10,100 bases of DNA from an uncultured Clostridia bacterium (lineage in GTDB: Bacteria > Bacillota > Clostridia > Christensenellales > Aristaeellaceae): the NCBI GenBank assembly GCA_934670175.1, contig CAKUOX010000072.1:1-10100 (forward strand), read 5' to 3'. Made by a program: the position numbers and the translations under genes. This document shows, piece after piece, positions 1 through 5,670 of this stretch. Position 1 is the stretch's first letter, and each line of letters begins with the position of its first letter. A model generated the notes under the pieces. It ran no database searches. It was not told where the DNA came from and saw only the letters and a list, made by a program, of their open reading frames with translations.

Positions 1-112
1 CCGCCTCCGCTTCCAGCAGGTTATTCAGCGTTTCTTCGACGCTTTCGCGTACCAGTTCCCGGATTTCCCCCTTGATTGCTTCCTCATTCAGTGTTACAAT
101 CTTTTCGGACAT
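1..112 (-). CDS. IS256-family (mutator-type) transposase, N-terminal fragment cut by window edge
   Basis: Only the first 37 codons are visible; the gene runs off the left edge. The protein begins MSEKIVTLNEEAIKGEIREL and continues with an acidic, helical stretch (LVRESVEETLNNLLEAEA). I recognise this as the N-terminus of a common clostridial subgroup of IS256-family DDE transposases, which cut and paste their own insertion sequence. The ATG at 112-110 is preceded by AAAGGAG about nine bases upstream, a good ribosome binding site. The DDE catalytic core is outside the window, so integrity cannot be judged. The gene sits at the end of a decayed accessory segment, which fits an insertion element. 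The family call rests on the N-terminal sequence alone but is distinctive. Confidence 0.8.
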   Translation of the reverse strand, partial: MSEKIVTLNEEAIKGEIRELVRESVEETLNNLLEAEA

Positions 113-240
113 GGTCTCTGTCTCCTTTCGAATGTTTGTCGTGCAACTTCATTCTACCAGATGACGCTGACCTTGTCCCTTGTTTTTGGGGGACGGTTTT
201 CAATTCTTCATTTCTGGATTTTGCGCAACTTATTGTACCT
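1..240 (-). mobile_element. One end of an IS256-family insertion sequence (outer boundary uncertain)
   Basis: The 5' part of the transposase gene and its upstream leader are present. The leader (113 to about 240) has no credible ORF. It contains a GTCCC (175-179) / GGGAC (190-194) inverted repeat separated by a T-rich loop. The terminal inverted repeat cannot be fixed because the other end of the element is outside the window, so 240 is only an outer guess. It is placed there because the neighbouring small reading frame stops at 242-240, possibly truncated by the insertion. Confidence 0.45.
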
Positions 241-431
241 TATCCACTTGGACCATTTACAACGTAGACCCTGCGGGTGTCGCCTTTTGTATTCTTTATG
301 TAAATATCAACTGCTTCAACATCTTCAACCACAACATCCTGATAGTGAGCGTCTTTTATATAAGGGACGGAGATAAATACAAGGGCGCAAAGGACTGCAA
401 TGAGTCCCAGAATGGCCTTTTTACGAGTCAT
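240..431 (-). CDS. Small single-pass membrane or secreted protein of unknown function (63 aa), possibly truncated
   Basis: I do not recognise this protein. From the ATG at 431 it begins MTRKKAILGLIAVLCALV: two or three positive residues, then a hydrophobic helix (about residues 5-22), like a signal anchor or signal peptide. A polar, beta-looking tail of about 40 residues ends VYVVNGPSG. There is no lipobox. The start has only a weak ribosome binding site, but the ATG overlaps the stop of a 34-codon ORF (ATGA), so coupled translation is possible. The same frame stays open upstream to about 485 (TTG, no binding site) with another hydrophobic stretch, and a TAG blocks it just before that. The C-terminus ends where the insertion sequence may begin, so it could be a stump. 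AT-rich codon use contrasts with the operon. Confidence 0.4.
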   Translation of the reverse strand: MTRKKAILGLIAVLCALVFISVPYIKDAHYQDVVVEDVEAVDIYIKNTKGDTRRVYVVNGPSG

Positions 432-532
432 ATTCCAAAATTTCGGAAACAGTACAAATGATCCACATCCCAGTATATAAGACAAGTGAATCCATTTCTA
501 TCCAACCAGCAATCCCAGATTATCCGCTCCAT
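428..532 (-). CDS. Possible 34-aa leader ORF with good ribosome binding site
   Basis: An ATG at 532-530 is preceded by GGAGG (541-537) with a four-base spacer. The frame runs 34 codons (starting MERIIWDCWL) to a TGA at 430-428 that overlaps the ATG of the 63-aa ORF as ATGA. The peptide is unusually rich in Trp and Cys and resembles no family I know. The adjacent frame reads equally well as a membrane protein fragment interrupted by one TAG, so this may be an accidental frame over a decayed gene. The only positive evidence is the ribosome binding site and the ATGA junction. Confidence 0.22.
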   Translation of the reverse strand: MERIIWDCWLDRNGFTCLIYWDVDHLYCFRNFGI

Positions 533-667
533 ACGTCCTCCAACATCTGTTTAGCTTAACATTACAAATACATGTCTTTTAACGCCTATTGTAGCGAGAC
601 TGGGTATTGTGCGTACGCCTGCTTTGATCCCTCGCATCCAATGTACTCGCATGGATTTACCGTTCTA

Positions 668-904
668 TTACCACCATTCAAGCACACCAATACACTTTAG
701 AAGAATCATAATACAGCATATGGCAATATTCAAAGTCGCTATGAAAAAGACGATCTCATGAAACCTTTGAAAGCCCTTTTCGGACAAAATCTGGTCTAGC
801 GCTTTTTTCTGATATTCTGGTTGCTCTATAAGGTGTTTGTGCATTGGATAATCGTCGAGCCAATAATGAATAAACGAAACAACTATATACAATGTTGACA
901 GCAC
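668..904 (-). CDS. Small two-helix membrane protein of unknown function (78 aa), GTG start
   Basis: The GTG start at 904-902 is supported by GGAAGG (918-913) eight bases upstream; a stop lies in frame just before it, so no longer version exists. Visible parts are a hydrophobic N-terminal segment (residues 1-15), a charged middle (about 16-48, with DDYPMHKH and a Lys/Glu/Gln-rich helix), a second strong hydrophobic helix (about 49-72) and the short end VLEWW. It probably sits in the cytoplasmic membrane. I recognise no family. It begins only 19 bases after the end of the decayed RHS core, the place where a small immunity gene commonly sits after an RHS/WapA toxin. No toxin domain is visible between them, so an immunity role is inference only. 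Codon use is AT-rich, unlike the operon. Confidence 0.5.
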   Translation of the reverse strand: MLSTLYIVVSFIHYWLDDYPMHKHLIEQPEYQKKALDQILSEKGFQRFHEIVFFIATLNIAICCIMILLKCIGVLEWW

Positions 905-923
905 AAAACCATCCTTCCTTTAA

Positions 924-1229
924 TCATGTGCCGGCATTAATGAATCTGCTACAGTTAAGGTTATAGTATCAGCTCCGCAGATTGTCCGGCTCAGATTTCT
1001 CGTCGTAGATGAAGAGACGGATTGCGTTTATCCAGTGTCGCTGCCAGCAAACCAGTGGTGGCAAGTCATCACTCCATGGATCGTAACTGTATTCTACCAC
1101 GTTTGCGTCGTTCAGGTCAACGATTCCGACAATATCGCCTTGCAAGTTATGAGCATAGTGGTACATGGCGTTATTCCACTCCACAAACACGGGCGAGACT
1201 GCACGACATAGAAGAAATACAGAGCTAGT
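924..1229 (-). pseudogene. Decayed fragment of an RHS/YD-repeat protein (RHS-associated core region)
   Basis: Read on the minus strand, one frame gives the hallmarks of the RHS-associated core: YHYAHNLQGDIVGIVD, then VVEYSYDPW, a degenerate middle, LFIYDEKSEPDNLRS, and after an in-frame TGA (971-969) YYNLNCSRFINAGT, ending at a second TGA (926-924). The family consensus is roughly Y-x-x-N-x-QGD, YD-x-WG, YDE-x-TGLYYL-x-SRYY and GRF-x-x-AD; several invariant positions are lost here. The first TGA sits where SRYY needs Arg, so CGA to TGA is a likely nonsense mutation. A TAG bounds the fragment at 1232-1230, so the long repeat-bearing N-terminal part is missing. Intact relatives are large secreted or wall-bound polymorphic toxins or adhesins with variable C-terminal tips. 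This copy is a relic. Confidence 0.75.
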
Positions 1230-1262
1230 CTATCGAAAAACTATCTTGTCTTCCAGGTCGCT

Positions 1263-1271
1263 ATTATAGCA
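1263..1271 (-). promoter_or_regulatory. Possible extended -10 promoter element toward the RHS remnant
   Basis: On the minus strand this reads TGCTATAAT, a perfect TATAAT with the TGn extension that can work without a strong -35. No good -35 is seen about 17 bases upstream. It could drive weak transcription through the RHS remnant into the small membrane protein gene. In AT-rich DNA such matches also arise by chance. Confidence 0.3.
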
Positions 1272-1381
1272 CTTTTAACGGGTTAAATCTGGAGGAGCTG
1301 TCCTCCCAGAATAAATCTGTACTGTTTGCAATTTTTGAATGATACTGGGCAGCGAGCGATACAATGTGATACTCGTCATAC

Positions 1382-1421
1382 AAAAGCAGGCCGATTTCGT
1401 TCTACACGAAACCCGCCTTGC
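1382..1421 (-). terminator. Rho-independent terminator after the Crh-like gene
   Basis: On the minus strand, starting 12 bases after the stop of the last operon gene, a long inverted repeat forms. GCAAGGCGGGTTTCGT pairs with ACGAAATCGGCCTGC across a five-base loop (GTAGA), with one bulged A, one G-T wobble and one G-G mismatch, and TTTT follows at once. This is a convincing intrinsic terminator marking the 3' end of the prkC-to-crh gene run. Confidence 0.82.
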
Positions 1422-1433
1422 TGTGAATAATCA

Positions 1434-1703
1434 TCATTCCTCTGCCGAAGCGCGCTGCGAAAGCAGGGCGCAGATATCCTCAACCGCGCGCTGTTCATCC
1501 GCGCCATCGGCCGTTACCGAGACCCTCGCGCCGCGCCGCAGATCCATAGCCAATATACCAATCAGCGAATCCACGCAGAATCTGGAGCCGCCGTTATCGA
1601 GATATATCTCTGAAGTATAGGCCGACGCCCGATGCGCCAGCTGCGCCGCAAAATCCGGCGTGATGGAAGCGCATGCGGAAAACACGGTCTCCAACCTGGT
1701 CAT
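1434..1703 (-). CDS. Crh/HPr-like protein lacking the phosphocarrier histidine
   Basis: This 89-aa protein has the length and pattern of the HPr fold and aligns without gaps to HPr numbering. The active-site loop that should read GIHARPA is SITPDFA, so His15 is Thr, Arg17 is Asp and Pro18 is Phe. It therefore cannot carry the PEP-derived phosphate of the sugar phosphotransferase system. Ser46 is kept in a good context (VDSLIGIL), the site that HPr kinase/phosphorylase phosphorylates in HPr and Crh. In Bacillus subtilis, crh likewise lies directly downstream of whiA and has lost His15. By analogy this is a regulatory HPr paralogue acting in carbon catabolite control or in contact with metabolic enzymes; that role is inferred. 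The start is fixed by AGGAGGTGA just upstream. It lies 20 bases after whiA and is the last gene before the terminator. Confidence 0.82.
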   Translation of the reverse strand: MTRLETVFSACASITPDFAAQLAHRASAYTSEIYLDNGGSRFCVDSLIGILAMDLRRGARVSVTADGADEQRAVEDICALLSQRASAEE

Positions 1704-1723
1704 TTGCGTTCACCTCCTCTTAT

Positions 1724-2686
1724 TCAAAAATCCAATTCCTCCCCGCACTTCAGCTTCAGGGCAATTTCCGAAATTCGCTTCAGGCGCGCGTTTACGCCGG
1801 ACTTACCGATGGGCGGCGACAGCATATCGCCCAGCCCAGCCAGCGGCGTAGCCGCGTTGTTCAGGCGTGCCTCGGCAATATCACGCAGCGATTTAGGCAG
1901 CTTGTCGAGCCCGATCTCAGCATCGATATAGCGTATATCCTCGATTTGCCGCAGCGCCGTCTCCATTGCGCGGTTAATATTGGAATTATCACAATTCAGC
2001 TGACGATTCACGCGGTTGCTGACGCCCTTTTTGATGCGCACGTTTTCCAGCGCCAGCACGGCCTGGCTCGCGCCCATCAGCGTCAGCATATCGCATACAT
2101 CGTCGCTCTTTTTTAAGTATACCACATTCTTGGACTTTCTGCACGCTTTTTTTGCCGATATTTCATAATAATTCAGATTTTTTATAACGCAGTTGGCAAA
2201 CTCGTCGTTTGGAGCGGCGATTTCTATGTGGTATTCCAGTTCAGGGTTCGCCATTCCGCCACAAATCATGAATGCGCTCTTAATAAAGGCGCGCTTGCAG
2301 CAGGCAAATCCCGTCAGGTCGTCCGGCGGTGCAGACCGAATGCCAAAGGGCTCGGACGGATCGTAGAGCTCAGCCTCCCTCATCAGCACCTCGGACGATG
2401 CTTCCGGTATCGCCAGCTGATAGCGCGTCGCACCGCCCAGAGAATTGCTTTGCAGCGTTCTGATCTGCGCGCTGACCTGAAAATGGCGCTTGAGCAGCTG
2501 AAAATAGTGGCGCACCACCGCGGCCTCCGTAGCCGTGATGGACAGCAGATAGCTGCCCGCGCCGCCAAAGCGATAGGAAATACCGCCGCACGCCAATAGC
2601 GCCGCCGCCAGCTCCGCACGCGCACAACAGCGCTCTATACAAAGCTCGCGCGCCATTTCGGCGCGCGCGTTCGATGCAAATGACAT
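1724..2686 (-). CDS. whiA: DNA-binding protein WhiA
   Basis: WhiA (320 aa, normal length) is the widespread Gram-positive DNA-binding protein that controls sporulation genes in actinomycetes and affects cell division and chromosome segregation in Bacillus. It joins a LAGLIDADG-homing-endonuclease-like fold (about residues 1-220, including KRAFIKSAFMICGG at 131-144 and YHIEIAAPNDEFA) to a C-terminal helix-turn-helix region. The latter holds the signatures NRQLNCDNSNINRA (227-240), LPKSLRDIAEARL (263-275) and PLAGLGDML...GKSGVNARLKRI (281-305). The ATG immediately follows the murB stop (TGAATG), with AGGGGAGGA overlapping the murB end, so the two are translationally coupled. In many Firmicutes rapZ and yvcK (glmR) stand between murB and whiA; they are absent here. 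The Crh-like gene follows. Confidence 0.95.
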   Translation of the reverse strand: MSFASNARAEMARELCIERCCARAELAAALLACGGISYRFGGAGSYLLSITATEAAVVRHYFQLLKRHFQVSAQIRTLQSNSLGGATRYQLAIPEASSEVLMREAELYDPSEPFGIRSAPPDDLTGFACCKRAFIKSAFMICGGMANPELEYHIEIAAPNDEFANCVIKNLNYYEISAKKACRKSKNVVYLKKSDDVCDMLTLMGASQAVLALENVRIKKGVSNRVNRQLNCDNSNINRAMETALRQIEDIRYIDAEIGLDKLPKSLRDIAEARLNNAATPLAGLGDMLSPPIGKSGVNARLKRISEIALKLKCGEELDF

Positions 2687-3589
2687 TCAGTCCTCCCCTA
2701 CGATGCGAACCTCGGTCTCCAGCGCTACGCCGGTCTCCGCCAGCACGCGCCGCTGAACCAGTGCAATCAGCCCCAGTATGTCCGAGGCTGTCGCGCCGCC
2801 GGTATTGACAATGAATCCGGCATGCTTTTCGCTCACCTGCGCGCCGCCCACGCGCGCACCCTTCAGACCGCAGCCCTCAATGAGCGCTCCGGCAAAATGT
2901 CCTTCGGGACGCTTGAAGGTCGACCCCGCGCTCGGCAGATTCAGCGGCTGTTTGTCGCGGCGGCGGGCGTTGAGATCCTTCATGCGCGCCATGATCTCCG
3001 CCGGATCATCCGCGTGCAGCTCAAATGCGGCCTCCAGCACAATGCCGCCCGTGCGCAGCGGCAGCGTGCTGCGGTATGACATCTGCATCTCATCGCGGCT
3101 GAGTGTGCGCACCTCGCCGTCCAGCAGCACCGTTGCGCAGCTGAGCACATCCGAAAGCTGGCCGCCATAAGCGCCGGCATTCATCGCACAGCCGCCGCCC
3201 AGCGTACCCGGAATGCCGCTGGCAAATTCCAGGCCGGACAGCCCCGCCTCCTGTGCCGCTGCTGAAACGCGCGCGAGCATCGCGCCCGCCTGCGCCCGCA
3301 GACACGCGCCTTCCACACCGATGCGCGCCATATGCTCGCCCAGCACGATCACCAGACCGCGCACGCCGCCGTCGCGCACCACCAGATTCGAACCGTTGCC
3401 GATCACCAGCGCGCCCGCGCCCTGCGCCCGCGCCAGCGCCATAGCGCGCTGCAGCTCCTCCGCGCTCTGCGGAAAGAACATCACGTCCGCCGGCCCGCCC
3501 ACGCGGAACGTGGTATGGCGGCACATCGGCTCATTCATCAGCACGCGGCCCTGCGCAAATTCGGCGATGGCATTATATAGCGTCTGCAT
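2687..3589 (-). CDS. murB: UDP-N-acetylenolpyruvoylglucosamine reductase MurB
   Basis: MurB is the cytoplasmic FAD enzyme that reduces UDP-GlcNAc-enolpyruvate with NADPH to UDP-MurNAc, the second committed step of peptidoglycan precursor synthesis. The 300-aa length fits type II MurB. FAD-binding motifs are clear: TTFRVGGPAD (26-35), GNGSNLVVRDGG (64-75) and SGIPGTLGG (124-132) with AMNAGAYGG. Catalytic residues are Arg173 in SYRST, Ser223 in SAGSTFKRP and Glu293 in ETEVRIVG. VSEKHAGFIVN (252-262) is also typical. The ATG has GGGGAG about nine bases upstream. It starts 18 bases after the acyltransferase gene, and its TGA abuts the whiA ATG, so it is in the operon. Confidence 0.97.
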   Translation of the reverse strand: MQTLYNAIAEFAQGRVLMNEPMCRHTTFRVGGPADVMFFPQSAEELQRAMALARAQGAGALVIGNGSNLVVRDGGVRGLVIVLGEHMARIGVEGACLRAQAGAMLARVSAAAQEAGLSGLEFASGIPGTLGGGCAMNAGAYGGQLSDVLSCATVLLDGEVRTLSRDEMQMSYRSTLPLRTGGIVLEAAFELHADDPAEIMARMKDLNARRRDKQPLNLPSAGSTFKRPEGHFAGALIEGCGLKGARVGGAQVSEKHAGFIVNTGGATASDILGLIALVQRRVLAETGVALETEVRIVGED

Positions 3590-3607
3590 AGATCAATTCT
3601 CCCCGCG

Positions 3608-5023
3608 TCAGAAATTGAAATAGATAAAGGGATTGTAGCCATTGACAGCGATATAGCTGATGGAGATCGCCGTGAGCGCCACCAGGCAGACCGCGCCGAC
3701 CACACGCACGACGTCCTCGTTCACGCGCAGCTTCTGCACGATGAAATCACGCACCGGCAGGCCGCAGATCAGCGCCGCCACGAAGAACCAGAGGTATTCG
3801 TGCAGCAGCACGCCCGTCACGCTGTTCCACAGCGGCGTGCCGCTGACGCCCAGCAGCGTCCCATACATCGTCCAGGCATGCGGCAGGTCGCTGCAGCGAA
3901 TCATTACCGTGAAGAACACCACCATCACCATCGCGTACAAATGGCCAATCGGGTGCTTTTCCATCCACTTTCCAAGGCCGGTAAAGCGCTCAATGGCCAG
4001 CATCACGAAAAAGCCGATGCCCCAGAACACATACGTCCACGCCGCGCCATGCCACAGGCCGGTCAGTGACCAGACCATGAACATGTTAAACAGCAGCCGC
4101 CACTTGCTCTTGACCCGACTGCCGCCCAGCGGTATGTACAGATAATCCTGAAACCAGCTGGTAAGCGATATATGCCACCTGCGCCAGAAGCCCGCGACCG
4201 ATTTGGCGATAAACGGGAAGCGGAAGTTTTCCAGGAAATGGAAGCCGAACATCCTGCCAAGGCCGATGGCCATGTCGGAATAGCCGGAAAAATCGTAATA
4301 GACCTGCATCAGATACGCCGCCGCCGCAATCCACGCGCCGCCCACGGACAGGTTCGCCCGATCCAGTCCGAACAGCGTATCCACCAGCAGACCCAGGTTG
4401 TTTGCCAGTATCGTCTTTTTACAAAAGCCCACCAGGAAGCGGTGCACGCCCGCCACGAAATCCGGCCAGTTTTCCACGCGCCCTTCAATTTCGTCCGCTA
4501 CTGTCTGATAGCGCACGATCGGGCCGGCGATCAGCTGCGGGAAGAACGACACATACAGGCAAACGTTGAAGAAGCTCTTCTGCACCTTGCCGTCGCCGCG
4601 ATAGACGTCGATGACATAGCTCATCGCCTGGAAGGTAAAGAACGATATGCCGATGGGCAGCGCGATTTCCGGCACGGGGAACGACAGATTGAACCACGCC
4701 CGAATGTTGCCCAGCAGCCAGCTCAGGTATTTATATGTGCCCAGCAGCCCAAGATTCAGCACCACCGCCAGCACCAGCGCGAGCTTGGCGTGCCCGCCGT
4801 TTTCCCGCTTTTTCTCGCGGTCAACCCACAGCGCCAGCAGCCAGTTCATTGCAATGGACGCCACCATAACCGCCACAAACTTCGGCTGTCCCCAGGCATA
4901 GAAGCCCAGCGAGGTTATGGTGAGGAACATATTGCTCGCCTTGCGCCATTTTTTCAAAATCGCGTAGCCCGCCAGCACAAAGGTGAGAAAGAAATACAGG
5001 AACACATTGCTGGAAAATACCAT
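3608..5023 (-). CDS. MBOAT-family membrane O-acyltransferase (AlgI/DltB-like)
   Basis: This 471-aa polytopic membrane protein belongs to the membrane-bound O-acyltransferase family, AlgI-like branch, which moves acyl groups (usually acetyl) across the membrane for attachment to extracellular polymers. Around ten hydrophobic segments are visible. Family signatures are ALPIGISFFTFQAMSYVIDV (121-140), FFPQLIAGPIVRY (160-172), YYDFSGYSDMAIGLGRMFGF (242-261), FWRRWHISLTSWF (279-291), YIPLGGSR and the catalytic motif LWHGAAW with His325; His284 is the other conserved histidine. Length matches AlgI. The start has GAGGAG nine bases upstream. Such proteins normally work with a second extracytoplasmic esterase/transferase subunit (AlgJ/AlgX, PatB, DHHW or SGNH proteins), but none is in this window. 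Its place just before murB hints at cell wall or surface-glycan acetylation; the real substrate is unknown. Confidence 0.92.
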   Translation of the reverse strand: MVFSSNVFLYFFLTFVLAGYAILKKWRKASNMFLTITSLGFYAWGQPKFVAVMVASIAMNWLLALWVDREKKRENGGHAKLALVLAVVLNLGLLGTYKYLSWLLGNIRAWFNLSFPVPEIALPIGISFFTFQAMSYVIDVYRGDGKVQKSFFNVCLYVSFFPQLIAGPIVRYQTVADEIEGRVENWPDFVAGVHRFLVGFCKKTILANNLGLLVDTLFGLDRANLSVGGAWIAAAAYLMQVYYDFSGYSDMAIGLGRMFGFHFLENFRFPFIAKSVAGFWRRWHISLTSWFQDYLYIPLGGSRVKSKWRLLFNMFMVWSLTGLWHGAAWTYVFWGIGFFVMLAIERFTGLGKWMEKHPIGHLYAMVMVVFFTVMIRCSDLPHAWTMYGTLLGVSGTPLWNSVTGVLLHEYLWFFVAALICGLPVRDFIVQKLRVNEDVVRVVGAVCLVALTAISISYIAVNGYNPFIYFNF

Positions 5024-5103
5024 ACCGAGCTTCTCCTCAATTCTTCAGGTAATACCGCCCAAATGCACTTGTGCAGCGGCGAATGGTGCGCGCGGCCCTG
5101 CCC

Positions 5104-5643
5104 TTAATCAAAGCTGCAAAGCCATACGTTCATTTCGCCGTCGAATTCGGGCATATTCACGCGCACGAATTCACTCTGCGAGGTAGGAATATTCTTTCCG
5201 GCAAAATCGGCGCGGATGGGCAGCTCACGATGGCCGCGATCCACCAGCACCGCCAGCTGGATCCGCCGCGCGCGGCCCACGTCCATCATCGCGTCCATCG
5301 CGGCGCGCGCGGTGCGGCCCGTATAGAGCACGTCATCCACCAGCACCACGGTCTTACCGTTCACATCGAAGGGAATATCGGTGCGGTTGAGCGTCGGATC
5401 CTTGGAAAGGTGGGTCAGATCGTCCCGATAGAAGGTGATATCCAACGAGCCCACGGGCACGGACGCGCCCTCTACGCGCAGTATGGCCTCAGCCAGCATC
5501 CGCGCGATGGGATCGCCGCGGCGTCGTATGCCCACCAGCACCACGTCGTCCACGCCCTTGTTGCGCTCGATGATCTCATGCGCGATGCGCGTAATGGTGC
5601 GCATCAGCTGCTTTTCATCCATGACCTGGTTTTTTCTATGCAC
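5104..5643 (-). CDS. pyrR: Bifunctional pyrimidine regulator / uracil phosphoribosyltransferase PyrR
   Basis: PyrR (179 aa, normal length) binds pyr mRNA leaders in response to UMP/UTP, causing transcription attenuation, and has uracil phosphoribosyltransferase activity. Visible signatures are LTHLSKDP, the PRPP-binding loop VVLVDDVLYTGRTA (99-112), LVDRGHRELPIRADFAGKNI and a typical N-terminal helix (TRIAHEIIERNKG). The chosen start is GTG at 5643, with GGGAAGGGGG ending seven bases upstream; the alternative ATG seven codons in has no good binding site, and the longer N-terminus fits the family. The gene begins 27 bases after the serpin stop, leaving no room for its own attenuator, and no other pyr gene is present. 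It may regulate a pyr operon elsewhere. Confidence 0.95.
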   Translation of the reverse strand: MHRKNQVMDEKQLMRTITRIAHEIIERNKGVDDVVLVGIRRRGDPIARMLAEAILRVEGASVPVGSLDITFYRDDLTHLSKDPTLNRTDIPFDVNGKTVVLVDDVLYTGRTARAAMDAMMDVGRARRIQLAVLVDRGHRELPIRADFAGKNIPTSQSEFVRVNMPEFDGEMNVWLCSFD

Positions 5644-5650
5644 GCGAGTG

Positions 5651-5660
5651 CCCCCTTCCC
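5651..5660 (-). promoter_or_regulatory. Ribosome binding site that decides the pyrR GTG start
   Basis: On the minus strand GGGAAGGGGG ends seven bases before the GTG at 5643-5641. The in-frame ATG at 5622-5620 has only CCAGGT before it, so the GTG is preferred. Confidence 0.6.
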
Positions 5661-5670
5661 TGTTATGTGC

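Noticed and set aside
76..461. Overlapping plus-strand ORFs of 63-93 codons
   Set aside because: They cross the insertion-sequence leader and the small minus-strand ORF, lack ribosome binding sites, and have no recognisable pattern.
561..660. 33-codon minus-strand ORF starting MRVHWMRGIK
   Set aside because: It has no ribosome binding site and no family resemblance; it is short and probably chance in decayed DNA.
5024..5103. Hairpin TGCACAAGTGCA between pyrR and the acyltransferase as a terminator
   Set aside because: The loop would be only two bases, the arms are five bases and no T run follows, so it is not a credible intrinsic terminator.
4172..5107. 311-codon open frame on the plus strand
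   Set aside because: It lies opposite the MBOAT gene, whose motifs are unmistakable; the plus-strand protein is low-complexity shadow sequence.
5644..5670. PyrR-binding attenuator upstream of pyrR
   Set aside because: The gap to the serpin is only 27 bases and mostly ribosome binding site; no antiterminator or terminator pair fits.
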